Counted from the first letter of the stretch, positions 11,009 through 22,983 are shown. The stretch is 64,000 bases of DNA from Halichoerus grypus (GCF_964656455.1 NC_135712.1:71925239-71989238); one strand, 5' to 3'. Numbers and translations: made by a program. Notes: a model not told the origin generated them from the sequence alone.

Positions 11009-14000
11009 TCTTTTCTGGAAAAGTCTTCCCCATGGAGTTGTGCCTCATGGGCGCTGCCTGCCAGGGTCTAGAGCTGCCATTCAGAATGAGACAAGTAACT
11101 GAATAACTGGTCTGGGAGAAGTTAACAGAGCCCTTCTGTGAGGAGCTGGTGACAATCAAAATAAAGTATTCCCAGCCTGCCGGCTTGGGTTCTCGCGAGA
11201 GAAATTAAAGAGCCCTGGTAATGATCATCACAGAGACTGTGGCGTAAACACAAAGCCTCTCTCTCTGTTAATCTCAAGCGATCCATGCGAGCAGCACAGC
11301 TTCCCCGGTGCTTTAAGAACAAGGCAGAGCGAGTGGAAGCCATCTGCCCTCCGTCTGCCCTCCCAGCGCCGTCACTGAAGGTGCGCCATCGGGTGTGGGG
11401 TCCCGTCCGTGGTATAGACACTGACACCTGTGTGCCCCACAAACTCTCACGGACATGTATGTCACGTGGACACAGTCGCACGCACCTGCCCAAATACCTA
11501 AGTCCTGGGGAATGCTGGGGAACCCAGCAGAAGGCTCTGGACACAGCGGGTGCTCAACAATCGCCCCACGGGAACCCTGAAAGGCAAACCGCACGCCCTG
11601 CGAGCTGAACCCCTATCCTTTTACAAAGTAAGCCCCACCTCTCCCCCTGAGGATCCACCGGGCTCACCTCATCCACTGTTTCAATTACTACGTGGCGTGG
11701 CGCAGCTGGTGGATAGAAGGCTGAGGCTTGAGTTGCACGAATGCAGAGTTTCAAAAATGTCCATCAGCTTTAATGGCCATTGTGATCAGAATGCTTTGGC
11801 TAAATAAGCAGATGCAGCAAGAAACACCAATGAGCGCCAAGCATGTCAGAAGCAATCACCTGTGCAGTCCCACCTTTGGCTGCAGTGCAGGCCAGGCCTG
11901 CTGTGACCAAGGGGTGAGAAGTCCCTGCTCCTCCCCAGCTCCCCCAGCTGGTAGGCCTGCTGCCTGCTGGCTTCCTCCCCACCCATCAGGGCAGGGCGCC
12001 CCTGAGGTCTCCCCTCTCCTGATGTAGCCCTGCTATGCCCCTCTTTCCTGTAGGTGAATTCTGCAGATACTTACTGGACTTCTGCTGTGGGTGTGGGGAG
12101 GGCCGAGACCCCAGAGAGCTGAGACTTGTGAGCTGAGGCCTTCGCCCTCAAGAAGCCCCCAGTCAAGCTGAAGAGAGAGGCCTAAGCCCCCAGAAACTCA
12201 AATTCTTCTTGTGGGCTGAGGGCTGGCAGGACTCAGTAACAAGGGCTATGTGAATGAACGTGGCATTGACCAAGCACTAGGGGAGAGTTAAGGTTATGTC
12301 TGCTGGAAAAGTAGGGAAGGTTTGGCTTTGGTGACTCTTGAGCCGAGTGTTGGGGGATGGGAGAAATGTCAAAAGAGAAACTTGCTTGGGAGGAGAGAGG
12401 CAAAGGGCACACACAGAAAGGTGGAAAGTGTGGCACAAAGAAAGTCAATGACTGACTGGAGTGCCCTCCCCATCCCCCCTGACTTGGGGAGGGGGAGGGC
12501 AAGGAGTCTCTCTGTTGAGGTCACAGGAGGTGGGACGGATCACATAGAGCCTTGAACAGCATGTGGAGGAGTTTGAGCCTTGTTCTGTGGGGCAATTGGG
12601 AGCCAAGGAAGGCTGTTTTATCCAAACCAACCCTAGCTAGTCTTTGCCTGTCACGGTCCCAGGGTAGCAAGCCTGGAGGTGCGGCGGGGAGGTGGGGGGA
12701 GGGACAGGTGGAGCAGGGCTATGCTCAGAGGACAACCATGTCCCATCAAGTTTATATTAGTTTTGCATTTGGACAGATGACCTTTGGCTCATGTGGCCCC
12801 TGGATTATATGCGTTTGTTTTCCTCTGCCTTTATCGGAATTTACATGAAAATGATTGAGAGATACTGCCTCAAATCAAAGTGATTTGTCAAACTCAAGAA
12901 CAGGCCTGAGAAACCTCAGGAGTCAATGGGCCCTCAGTTGAGAGATCCTGTTCTAACAACTCTGCTATTGTTCTCTTGGCCTATAAAGACCACCAGAACT
13001 TCAGATGAGGACTGCAATTTTTTGATCTGGGTCAAATTGTGCTATGCACAATTTACTGACCAACACTGGGAGACCGTATAAGAAAGTTAATGTATTTCCT
13101 GAAAAGATGTTATTGAATATGACAGAGTAGAAACTCTCTTTTTGAAGACCTAAGAGAGAAATTTCCCTCAGACCTTAGAACCAAGAAGAGTTGATATCCT
13201 ACACAACTTGTTTATCCTCATTATGTCTATGCTTTCAGTCTTGTAACTGATTGTATTTCCCTCCTTGAATTGGCTGCTAGGAAGCTCAGGGGCAAATTTC
13301 AGCCCACGCCTAAAAAAGTATGTCCAATTTTACTCTCCTTTCCAATTTCCTCACTTAAGTTTTTAAAATCTCGTGCCAAATTTATTTTGGTAGGCCACCA
13401 AGAATAGTATGAAACACGGGGCACAAAAAATGAAAACTGATTCATAGTCATGGACATTAAACTAGAAAACTTTGAGAGAAGATCTGGTCCTATTCCCTAA
13501 ATTATGGAGAATGAGAGGAGTGAAGTGTCAGGGTGCCTCAGTAGCCTGGGTGGGGGGCCTCTACGCAGGTACTCTGTCCCAACCATTTCTCTTTCTGTTG
13601 TGTCATTGAACCACCAAAATCCAGAAGAGGATTTTTTCAACTGTTATCATGCAGTCTTATGAAACCATCTTTGAAAGAATCAGCCCATCAGCTCTTGGCT
13701 TCCCCTCAGGGATTCTCTTGGCATCACGGGTCAGGGGAACATGTCCAAGCACCCTCCATCCAGAGCCAAGGGGAGGTGTGATCTTCTGCATCACAGTGGG
13801 GCAGAATGTGGGTGTTTCAAAAGCAACTTGTTTTAAATAAGATCATTTGGATGTGAACTCTAGACCCCAAAGTGGGGTAGCTCTCTGTGCCATTTGAGAA
13901 TCAGAGTGTGGGTGCTCCATGTGCAGGAGAACGGGGAGGGTGGGGGTTTTATGACAACCCTCAAGAGACAGAGAGAAGCGAGGACAACAGCTTGTCCTCT

Positions 14001-14480
14001 GCCAATCCCCAAGCAGCGGTGAATCAGCCCCTCCGCCTCAACTGTAAATTGTAAATTCACAGGGAGGAGCTCTCTAGCCTGAGAAGTGGTCAGTGCTCTG
14101 GGGTGGGGTGGCGGGGGGGTGGGGGGTGGGGGAAGAAATGATCCCTCTCCTTTCTTCACAGCACTTTTAAAACAGATTAGACTGAATCTGACTAGAAAGC
14201 TAACTAACAGCTAATCTTCCCCTGGAGTTCTCTGGGGCTCTCTGCCTCTGAGGTCTTCAGTCCCTGAGTTCTAGAAGCTTTCTGGACTTTACTAGTTTTG
14301 ATGGTGGCTGATGAAATGCAGTCTTTGTCCTCTTGAGGCCTGTGGGCCTCTCGGGTGAGGAGGCCGGGCAGTGAGTGTCCATCCAAGAGGCTTGGAAGGG
14401 CCTGGGCTCTTGTCTCTGCTCCCAGCTCAGGCAGCCCTGTCGTCTTGGCTCTCATGTATATCCAGAGCTGGGCAGACAAG
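11009..14480. other. Non-coding stretch, no gene recognised
   Basis: No gene or confidently named repeat is seen. From 12940 to 13460 the sequence becomes AT-richer and repeat-free. A G-rich run with a polypyrimidine complement lies at 14099-14133. Confidence 0.5.
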
Positions 14481-14539
14481 CCTGGGGTGGGGTGTGGGCT
14501 GTGGGGTCCCTGGAAAGCACTCCTGGAAAAAACTCTTCT

Positions 14540-14800
14540 GCTGCCTCCAGCTCTTGGCCAAGTGATCACATCCTCGGGAAGCCTTCCCTGACCTCCTGCC
14601 AGTCTCATCATAACATCAGCTTCTCCTTCCTGGCTCTTGTCATAGTTGCAGTTTTAGGTAAATTTGTGTAATTGTTCATTTGATGTCTCTCTTCCAAGGA
14701 ACTGTGTACTCCGTGAGGGCAGGTAAAGTGATGTTTCTTACTCATCATTGCGCTGAGCCCCATTTGGCTGAATGAATAAATGATTGAATGAGTGCATCTC
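14540..14800 (+). repeat. L2 LINE 3' end
   Basis: The forward L2 3' sequence is recognisable: 'gggaagccttccctgacc', 'actccgtgagggcagg', and the tail 'ggctgaatgaataaatgattgaatga'. It is an old, inactive fragment. Confidence 0.7.
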
Positions 14801-15415
14801 TGAACTTGTAAAGTGTCTCTTGTCCTTGATCTCTTGAGTTAGGCCGGGTGCCCCATGAGGCTAGGCTGGGGAAAGAAGTTCTCTCTGTTGTTAACTGTTG
14901 GGCAGGTACTGTTCCCAGGCAGATGGGCTCAGGATGGGATGGCTGTGGTTATGGGAGTAGATGTGAGCCTCAGCCCAGAAGGCGGTCCTGGGAGAGGCCT
15001 GGCACTGAGACCAGAGCCCAGAGTGCAGGGCGCTGAGCAGGGAGGTGTGTGAGCAGCCAGACACACTGGTCCAGGTTTCCATTTCGTTTGTATATGTGTT
15101 TTTAAATCTGTGCTTTTTATTTTATAAAATTAAGGAAGGAGGAGAAGAAACCTGAGTGGCCACTAAGTATATGAAACCTCTTTAAGAATCATGGAAATGC
15201 GACTTTCAACAAGAATGAGATGCCGTTTCTATCCGTCGGCTTGGCAAACAGGAAAAGTGCCGGTGTTGGTGAAGAGGTGGGGAGGCCCCCGTGGGCCGGG
15301 AGGGAGGAGGTAAATTGGTAAACTGCACTGAGAGCTCTTTGGGGGTAGATGGTGGACCTTAAAATGTGCACACCCAAGGACCCAGTGACCCCTTTCTAGA
15401 TCATGTTCTAGTCTA

Positions 15416-15605
15416 GAGCAGTGCTTCTCAAACTATAGTTTGCATCCAAACCACCTGGAGGGCTTGCTGAAACAGATTACTTGGCCCCAACTCCAGGGTT
15501 TCTGGTTTAGTCTGAGGTGGGGCCTGAGAATTCTCATTTCCTCTAAGTTCTCAGGCAATGCTGATGCTGCTGGTCCTGGGGCCGCACGTGGAGGACCACT
15601 ATTCC
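15416..15605 (+). repeat. MER5A DNA transposon (hAT-Charlie)
   Basis: The element opens with 'cagtgcttctcaaactatagt' and closes near 'gaggaccactattcc', partial terminal inverted repeats. Inside are 'ccaaaccacctggagggcttg', 'tctgaggtggggcctgagaatt' and 'gatgctgctggtcc'. It is close to the usual MER5A length of roughly 190 bp. Confidence 0.85.
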
Positions 15606-15886
15606 TGTTAAATTCTTGCTTCTGTGCACAGGAAAACATGCCCAGTGATGTTCATTTTGCCATTTCTTGGAGCAAATATGAGAAACAAACCCAAAGTCTC
15701 TCTGTAGAGGTGAGGAGAAAGATCCCGTGGCATATGACATATTACACAGTGGATTACTATATGACAGTTAAGTGAAGGAACAAATAAGTTTATTTCAACA
15801 TGGGTAGCTCTAGAAGGATGTAAGTTGCAGGGTGTTATATACAGTAAGAAAACCTTTTTATTGGTAAGTTTAAAAACAATTTAAAA

Positions 15887-16085
15887 GGGATGCCTGCGTG
15901 GCTCAGTCAGTTAAGCGTCTGCCTTCGGCTCAGGTCATGATCCCAGGGTCCTGGGATTGAATCCTGCATCAGGCTCCTTGCTCAGCGGGGAGTCTGCTTC
16001 TCCCTCTGCCCCTCCCCCTGCTTGTGCGTTCACTCTCTCTCTCTGACAAATAAATAAACAAATCTTTAAAAAAAATTTTTAAAAA
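15887..16085 (+). repeat. Can-SINE (carnivore tRNA-Lys SINE)
   Basis: The tRNA-derived head 'gggatgcctgcgtggctcag' is followed by 'gcgtctgccttcggctcagg', a B-box-like 'ggtcatgatcc', the CT-rich block with 'tctccctctgcc', 'aaataaataaacaaatcttt', and an A-rich tail with inserted T residues. Target-site duplications are not clear because both flanks are A/T-rich. This family is restricted to carnivores. Confidence 0.95.
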
Positions 16086-16334
16086 TCCAGTTCTAGGTAA
16101 TCAATATAATACAAGTGCTACAACATAATTTGGATGCACATCTAATCTATAAAGCTGCTGTCTCTGGAGAGAAAGGGCGGGTACTAGGACCCGGGAAAGA
16201 AGATATAGAGGCTTCTTCAATCTGTTGTCTTATTCTTTAAAAAATAAAATAAGATCCAAATAAAAATATGATCTTTCATCATTTCATGGAGCGGTTCCAT
16301 GGGATGTATTATATTGGTCCTTGTGCTTTTCTAT

Positions 16335-16690
16335 ATTCTGGCAATGAAATTTTAAAAAGAGCAATGCATGCTCATTGTAGAAAATCAGAAAATGCAGGAA
16401 AGTACAAAACCAGAAATTATAAGCACTCACAGATCCACTGTGAATGTGTTGATATTCTTTCCAGTTTGATTTACTTATGAGAGAGAAAACAGGGCTCATA
16501 CACACTGTTTACCTTTGTGTGTCCATCCTGCCTAATATGATATTGTAAATAGTTTACCACGCATCAAATTGTTTTGAGCAATGTCCTTCTATTTAGCTAC
16601 CTAATGATCCAATCTACTGTGGTATATTAGTTAAACGATCCCCTACTGGTCTTTCAGATTTCTGGGTTTTCACAGTTATAAATAACAAGG
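16335..16690 (+). repeat. Old L1-type 3' UTR fragment
   Basis: The segment has the order of an old mammalian LINE tail: 'gcatgctcattgtagaaaat', 'gaaagtacaaaaccagaaatta', 'attctttccagtttgattta', 'caatctactgtggtatattagt' and 'cagttataaataac'. The exact subfamily cannot be set by eye. Confidence 0.5.
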
Positions 16691-17214
16691 TGATGCCTAT
16701 CTTACAACATCCAGCTTTGCTCAGGTTACTTGCTGCTCTGCCTGGGGGCAGCAGTGTCCCTGAGTTTTGGGTCACAAGGCAGGTGACCCTGTCTGTCCCA
16801 CTGGGCCTGGGATGGGGTGGCTTGAGGGTATGAGTGATCCAGGTCTGTGTGGGGGTGGGCCTTGGGGACCACGAAGTTTCTGGAGCCCTGCAAGTCCTGA
16901 GCAATGTGTGTGGTTCATAGAGCGAGCCTGCAGGGGCCCCCTCCTGCTCCCTCCAGACAGGGTTTCGGCATCCCTCTGCTGTGCAGGACATGTGTGACCC
17001 TGGGGCGGGGACCCGGGGCAGTTAGAGATGACAAGGTGTGATCTAGATAGAGATGCAGGCGCAGCCACAAAGATTACAACTTAAGGTATCAAGTGGGAGC
17101 AAAGCCCAGGAAGGGCCCCCGGAGTTCTGAGGAGGGAGTGGTCAGTTCAGTGCAGGGAAGGCAGCTGGGGAGTTTTCGGGAAAGAGGTTACATCAACAGT
17201 AGGTGTTTTGTTTT

Positions 17215-17475
17215 TGTTTTGCAATTTGTATCTTTTTGTCAGCTCCATTGAGGTGTATTTCACGCATCACAAAATTCAGCTATTACAAATGTATAATTCA
17301 ATGATTTTTAGTAACTTTACCGAGTGGCACGAGTATCAACATAAATTGGTTCTAGAACATTTGCAGCCTCCCAAAAGATCCCTCGTACCATGTACGGTTA
17401 GTCCCCCCTCCCACCTCCATCCCTAGGCAACCACTAACCTACTCTCTGTCTCCAAATTCACAGGATTCTGTTGTA
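17215..17475 (-). repeat. Old L1-type 3' UTR fragment
   Basis: The phrases 'ccattgaggtgtatttcac', 'aatgtataattcaatgattttta', 'gtatcaacataaattggttctagaacat' and 'aggcaaccactaacctac' match a common old L1 3'-UTR segment. Orientation is inferred from that memory. Confidence 0.55.
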
Positions 17476-18895
17476 AAGGATGGAAACCGGACCTGAAATT
17501 AATCACAGGGGAAGTGCAAGAGCCTGGGGTCACAGGTGGTTACTTCTTGATAGCAGAAAAACAGCTCTCTAGCCTCCAACTTTGCCATCTGGGGCGGAAT
17601 TCTGAACTTGGAAGCTTCATGCAGTCGACACTCTGCATGCCCTAGAAGCAAGGCTTTGGTCAGGGAACTCTTCTCTTCCTTGGACTTCTTGGGTGGCTGG
17701 CTTCCTATTCTTCCCACGTCCCCAACCTTGCTCAGGTGGAGGCAGGGCTGACCTTGACTTTGAAAACACGTCTGGCTGTGGCTTCTCTGGCCTGGCCATC
17801 ACAAACCAGCTGGCTGGGAAGTCCCTGGAGGCCGCAGGAGCTCCAGATGTTGCGGCAGAGCCACGTGAACAGCACAGCGAGGGTCTGTACTCTCTTGCCG
17901 TCATCTGCCCGGGTCCCGCTGTGCTGGGGGTCCTTGTGGTCTCTGCCCAACTTAGACCCAAACATCCTTCACCCTGAAAACGAGAGAAGTGCGAGCAGAT
18001 CGTCTTTATTTAGTTTGCCTTTGTATGATCAGGTGTGCTTGGAGATGCTCTGGGTCGTAGCCTTTAAAATAACATTTCCTCCCTAATTTCAAACTAATGC
18101 AAACTCAATACAGAAGAATAGTACAGTAAAACAAAAATCAGGTCACCTCTCTGGTCGCTCCTGAAGATGACCACTCCTGCTGCATTTAGGGGGTATATAC
18201 CTCCTGTCTTTTCTCTCCACCTGCCAGGTGTTTTGTTGGCTTCCATTAAATCCCCACAATGGCAGGGTAGGAAGGTGTTTGGACGACCCTATGCCAGCCA
18301 GGCTCTTACTGGTCAGGGAGGCCCGACCCTGGGGTTCCCACTCTGGCTTGGACACCAGCTCCTTTGGGCACTTTAAATCAGTTTTTTAACCTTGATTTGA
18401 GCTTCTCTCTCTGACAACGATCCAAATACTTGGCTCTGGGGAGCGAGTCCTTCTGCCTGAAGCATTATCTGCTATGTAAAGCAAGACAGTCAACCTGAAG
18501 CTATTAACAGCTCTCAATTCTCTCAAGACTTTCTGGGCAGCAGGCTGCAACACATCTGAGATAATTCAATTTTTACAGAAGCTATTTCCATTCATCACTT
18601 ATTAATGACTCTCCCAACTGACACAATTAAGTAGATCTAGGATTAAAAAAGAGCCCCATATTCATTTCACATCTATCTAATTACCCTGAAGTTCATGGGC
18701 CTGGAGGAATGTGGAAATGGCCTCCATTCTTCTCCTTTGTACGTTGCACGTTGCATTTCTCTCTGGGTTTGGCTTCGGCCCCAGGGGAGGCAGCCTGTGG
18801 GGTGTGTGCGGAGACACGGGCTCCGGGCCTTGAGCTGGAGGGCAGAGGACAACGGGATGGAAGGGATGGCACAGGGCTTCTCCTGTGTCAGCGTT
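17476..18895. other. Non-coding stretch; repeat-free core at 18430-18690
   Basis: No gene is recognised. The part from 18430 to 18690 is AT-moderate, free of recognisable repeats and rich in short homeodomain-like TAAT or ATTA words. It looks more like preserved non-coding sequence than decayed repeat, but conservation cannot be shown here. Confidence 0.4.
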
Positions 18896-18899
18896 AGGA

Positions 18900-19065
18900 A
18901 CTTGAGGTGCATCCTCCCATGTAATCCTCCGCGAACTCTGCGAGTTAGAGATTCACACCCCCATTTTGGACGTAGGAAATTAGGGCTCAAAGAGATTGTG
19001 TGACTTACTCAAAGTCACACCAACTGGGGAGCAGCAGAGCTAGGGCTGGGGTCCAGCCAGCTGGT
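18900..19065 (-). repeat. MIR SINE
   Basis: Reverse MIR wording is present: 'catgtaatcctccgcgaac', 'ccattttggacgtaggaaatta', 'actcaaagtcacac' and 'agcagagctagggctggg'. Confidence 0.7.
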
Positions 19066-19984
19066 GTGACCTCAGCGTCTTGGCACTTCCCCTAATCCAC
19101 GCTGCCAGTAGCTCATGCAGCTCAGCCCGCACACTCCAATATTCTGCCACGGAGGTAGAAAAGCCAAAGAGTGTGGATTTTCCACTGCTATGGGAATAAA
19201 GCACTCCCTTTTTTTCCCCCAAGGAATAGAGGTGGCAATGAAAGAATTCCCAGAGGATCCAGTGAAGCCAGGAAAGGGGAGTCCTTGCCCACCATCCTTC
19301 CCTAGGGCAGGCCCCGAAGGCAGGACTGGCTCCTGTTCTCCGGCAGCCTTGCCCACTGAAACCCCTGGGCCCAGGGAGGTTCTGTTCAGCCCGTGTGACC
19401 TCGGACGTCTGTCATCTTCCTGCCCCAGAGGGCTGGGAGGCAGCCCCGGCCTGGAGCAAAGGATGAAGGCAGAAGGTGAAAAAGCCAAGAGTCTGAGTAA
19501 GCGTGAGGCGGCAGGGGCCACTGGACCTGGGAACACAGGTGCGGCTGCTTCATGGGCACCGATGGAGGAGTTTGGATGGTATTTTGGCTGCCCGCGCTCT
19601 AAGGCAGTGGTGTTCACAGCGAGGGACCCGAACCCCTGCAGGTAGCAGACGCAGCCACGGGGTCTCGAGGAGCACTGCGTGTCTGAAAGGATCCAGTGTC
19701 CATGGTACTCTTTCCTGGAGCTGATGTCCCTGGGATGCACCACGCTTCACTCTAACCCTCCCTCAGGAGTAAAGGATGAGATGCCCTCACCCCTTGAGGG
19801 ATGTGAGACCTCCCAGGTTACAAACAAAGGAGAGGATTAACCAAACCACCCCAAACCCTTAGGGCATAAAGCCTTCCGGGTCCACACACATTTCTGTTAA
19901 AGGGTGAATGAAGCCTGGCCTTAGAAACGAAAAGACTCCATTTTAAACCTGCGAATCATGACACCCAGCTAAGGAAGAGAACTC

Positions 19985-20110
19985 AGAGTTCAGCCTCCTC
20001 ACTCCCCATCCATCTTCTAAGTGAGAGAACAGGGAGCCAGAGAGAGAAGGGGCTCATTCTTCTGAGATTCCACAGTGAGTCAGTGACAGGGCAGGGACCA
20101 GGTGCCGGGT
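19985..20110 (-). repeat. MIR-type fragment in left arm
   Basis: The stretch 'agtgagagaacagggagccaga' to 'gattccacagtgagtcagtgacagggcaggga' resembles reversed MIR. It is duplicated in the right arm at 23818-23943. Confidence 0.45.
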
Positions 20111-20169
20111 GCCCTGGTCGGGACATGATTCTCCCGGTCAAAGCATAGCCCCGCTTGATTCTAGACATG

Positions 20170-20320
20170 CAGCCTTGGGAGAGTCGCCTCACCCCTCTGA
20201 GTCCCAGCTTCCTCCTCTGTTAAAGTGAGGCTAATAAATAGTACTCCCTTGTGCGGTGTAGGGAGGATGAAGTGGGCTAATATACGTGACGTGCTTGAAA
20301 CAGTAATTTATAATTGTGAG
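20170..20320 (+). repeat. MIR fragment in left arm
   Basis: Forward MIR order is visible: 'gagtcgcctcacccctctgag', 'cttcctcctctgttaaagtgagg', 'ctaataaatagtactccctt' and 'acgtgcttgaaacagtaat'. Its copy lies at 23608-23758 on the opposite strand. Confidence 0.6.
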
Positions 20321-20387
20321 CTCCTGCAGTAGTGACCTGCTCTAATAAACATATCCCAAACTTGCGAAGTTTCAACACACATATAAA

Positions 20388-20608
20388 TTTATTTATCAGG
20401 ATGCCTGGATAGCTCAGTCTTTAAGCGTCTGCCTTCGGCGCAGGTCATGATCCCGGGGTCCTGGGATCGAGCCCCACATCGGGCTCCCTGCTCAGCGGGG
20501 AGCCTGCTTCTCCCTCTCCCTCTGCCTGCCACTCCCCCTGCCGTGCGCACTCTCTCTCTCTGACAAATAAATAAAATCTAAAAAAAAAAAAAGGAAGTTT
20601 ATTTATCA
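20388..20608 (+). repeat. Can-SINE with target-site duplication (left arm)
   Basis: The SINE body runs from 20399 ('ggatgcctggatagctcag') through 'gcgtctgccttcggcgcagg' and 'ggtcatgatcc' to the A-tail ending at 20592. It is flanked by an 11-bp direct repeat, tttatttatca, at 20388-20398 and 20598-20608, which I read as its target-site duplication. The same insertion with the same duplication is in the right arm, so the SINE was present before the arms were duplicated. Confidence 0.95.
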
Positions 20609-20944
20609 CATTGTGATGTTCCGATGCTGGCATTTCTTACTGGTGGGCAAGTTCCCACATGGTGACCAGGAACTCATGCTCATCGGATCTTGTGGTTTCA
20701 CCATCCCCCAGGACCCACCCCATCACTTCTCCCCAGCTGAGAAGCCCTATCAACTTCTAAAGCCTCAGCCCAGAGGTGTCACCCACGATTTCCACTCGCA
20801 CTCCGTTAGGGAGAGCCGGTGACATGGCCATAGCTGAGCGCAGAGGAAGCTGGGGAGTGTCATCCCTGGCTGAGTGGTCGCCTCCCAGTAGCAAGTCCAC
20901 AGTATGGAACGGAAGCACGAATTTTTGTGAACAGATTTCTCAGC

Positions 20945-21325
20945 AACAGCTAACAAATCATCCCCAAACTTAGTGGCTTACAATGACACTCAGTGGTTCA
21001 CAACTCCATGCATCAGTCATTTGGGCTGGGACCAGCAGTGTTTGTTCCGCTGGTCTCATCTGGGCTCACTTACGCAGCACCAGGTAGCCGACAGCTCGGC
21101 TGGGCCAGGACAGTCTCGGATGGCCTCACACACGTGGTCAGGCCTGAGCGTGTTCTCAGCCAGGGCATCTTGGTCTCCACACAGCCTCTCCAGCAGGTTA
21201 TCACTCACGGGACAGCAGGATTCCGAGGTAGCAAGAAAGGACACCGCAAGGCTTCTTGAGGCCTAGCTCGGGAACCCACATTCCATCACTCCTGCCGTAT
21301 TCTGTAGGTCAAAGCGAGTCACAAG
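20945..21325 (+). repeat. Ancient interspersed repeat in left arm, family unresolved
   Basis: It opens with 'taacaaatcatccccaaacttag' and 'tggcttacaatgacactcag', and ends near 'ttctgtaggtcaaagcgagtcac'. The same family occurs at 7922-7990, 31715-31960 and 61270-61600. A 97-codon open frame here is not coding: it is duplicated only because the arm is duplicated. Confidence 0.5.
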
Positions 21326-21367
21326 GCAAGTCCAGTTTTAAGAAATAGGGAGACATTAAGAAAGAAA

Positions 21368-21629
21368 ACGGATGAACATATGGGAAAGGGGGAAAAGAAA
21401 AAAGAAAAAAGGAGAGAGGGAAAGACGCCATAAGTGACACTTAATGATAGGGAACAGACTGAGGGTTGATGGAAGGAGGTGGGTGGGGGATGGGCTAGAT
21501 GGGGGGTGGGCTAAATGGGTTTCAATGATCACTGGGTGTTGTATGTAAGTGATGAATCACTGAATTCTACTCCAGAAACCAATATTGCACTGTATGTTAA
21601 CTAAGTAAAATTTAAATTAAAAAAAAAAA
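21368..21629 (+). repeat. Carnivore L1 3' end (inner end of left arm)
   Basis: The L1 tail starts around 'ggatgaacatatgggaaagg', includes 'ctgagggttgatgg', 'actgggtgttgtatgtaag' and 'gatgaatcactgaattctac', and ends in 11 A residues. It is heavily 5'-truncated, with no ORF2. At 21506-21541 it departs both from the usual L1 wording and from its partner in the right arm. Confidence 0.85.
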
Positions 21630-22291
21630 GAAGTGAGAAATATTTTTCAAGGGTTGCTGAGCTAAATTTGCAGTTTCTAGGTATTGTGAAATATATTTAA
21701 AGCAGGCGATAAAAAAGCATTTTATTTAAAATAATATATGGCAAAAGTTTAATTAAATTAAGCCAACCATATCTGAAAATAATGGGTTAAATCAGGTGCC
21801 TCTAAGGGAAAGAGTGACAGGTCTGACTAATAGTCATTTCATAAGTTCTGCTAGAACCCTTTTGGTGTGCTTTCCAAAATGGCAAAGTGAATAACCTGAA
21901 AGATTGGGTAGCCATCCTTTGGCCATCCTTTGATGTAGTTTCCAGTTTTCTTGTCTCACGTTGAGTCCAAGGCACGATTTTTGGAATCAGTGGCACTATT
22001 TAAATTCTCTCTCTCCCTCTCTTTATCCCCCCGACCCCCACCCTACCCAGTGGATTTGTGGATTCCGTAGGTTATATGTGTGTATGATGCAGCCACATTG
22101 CTTCTGGAACCTGACAACCAGAGAGCTATTGCAGAGGACAGTCAGAGTTTCGTTGGTCTGCCTAGAATGCACCCTCTCTTCCTCTGAGTATGCTTTTTCT
22201 CTTCCTCCAACCATGTGTGTAGGTTGCTAATGACCACAGACCCTTTGCTGCTCCTCCCATCAAGAAGTGAAGTCTGTTTCCTTACTTCTTC
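21630..22291. other. Single-copy spacer between the inverted arms
   Basis: The 662-bp loop region between the two L1 tails has no internal symmetry that I can see and no recognised gene. It starts A/T-rich (to about 21800) and includes a pyrimidine-rich run at 22005-22047. Confidence 0.8.
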
Positions 22292-22560
22292 TTTTTTTTA
22301 ATTTAAATTTTACTTAGTTAACATACAGTGCAATATTGGTTTCTGGAGTAGAATTCAGTGATTCATCACTTACATAGGACACCCAGTGCTCATCACAACA
22401 AAGTGCCCTCCTTAATACCCATCCCCCATCTAGCCCATCCCCCACCCACCTCCTTCCATCAACCCTCAGTCTGTTCCCTATCATTAAGTGTCACTTATGG
22501 CGTCTTTCCCTCTCTCCTTTTTTCTTTTTTCTTTTCCCCCTTTCCCATATGTTCATCCGT
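22292..22560 (-). repeat. Carnivore L1 3' end (inner end of right arm)
   Basis: This is the antisense partner of the left-arm L1 tail. In the patch 22377-22422 it keeps the usual L1 wording 'cagtgctcatcacaac' and 'gtgccctccttaatacccat', which the left arm lacks. Outside the patch the two tails share the same private variants. Confidence 0.85.
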
Positions 22561-22602
22561 TTTCTTTCTTAATGTCTCCCTATTTCTTAAAACTGGACTT
22601 GC

Positions 22603-22983
22603 CTTGTGACTCGCTTTGACCTACAGAATACGGCAGGAGTGATGGAATGTGGGTTCCCGAGCTAGGCCTCAAGAAGCCTTGCGGTGTCCTTTCTTGCTAC
22701 CTCGGAATCCTGCTGTCCCGTGAGTGATAACCTGCTGGAGAGGCTGTGTGGAGACCAAGATGCCCTGGCTGAGAACACGCTCAGGCCTGACCACGTGTGT
22801 GAGGCCATCCGAGACTGTCCTGGCCCAGCCGAGCTGTCGGCTACCTGGTGCTGCGTAAGTGAGCCCAGATGAGACCAGCGGAACAAACACTGCTGGTCCC
22901 AGCCCAAATGACTGATGCATGGAGTTGTGAACCACTGAGTGTCATTGTAAGCCACTAAGTTTGGGGATGATTTGTTAGCTGTT
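22603..22983 (-). repeat. Ancient interspersed repeat in right arm, family unresolved
   Basis: This is the exact inverted copy of 20945-21325. Confidence 0.5.

Larger units (their letters stand above)
19936..21629 (+). repeat. Left arm of near-perfect 1.7-kb inverted repeat
   Basis: This arm is the reverse complement of 22292-23994. Paired positions sum to 43928 over 19960-21505, a run of 1,546 bp in which I found no mismatch when I compared lines and paired translations. Outward of it is a 2-bp indel (right arm has two extra bases at 23969-23970) and then 24 more matching bases ending at 19936. Inward is a discordant patch (21506-21541), then about 77 matching bases in a shared L1 tail, ending in an 11-base A-run (8 in the right arm). 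The arm holds MIR fragments, a Can-SINE, an ancient unresolved repeat and a carnivore L1 3' end. No gene is recognised in it. Confidence 0.95.

Noticed and set aside
20399..20470. tRNA-like sequence with A- and B-box-like words, also seen in the other Can-SINEs
   Set aside because: These are the tRNA-derived heads of SINEs, not tRNA genes; they are continuous with the SINE body and poly(A) tail.
20973..22955. Pair of identical 97-codon frames on opposite strands, which look like a conserved duplicated gene
   Set aside because: They are identical only because they lie in the two arms of the inverted repeat, within an ancient repeat; no homology is recognised.
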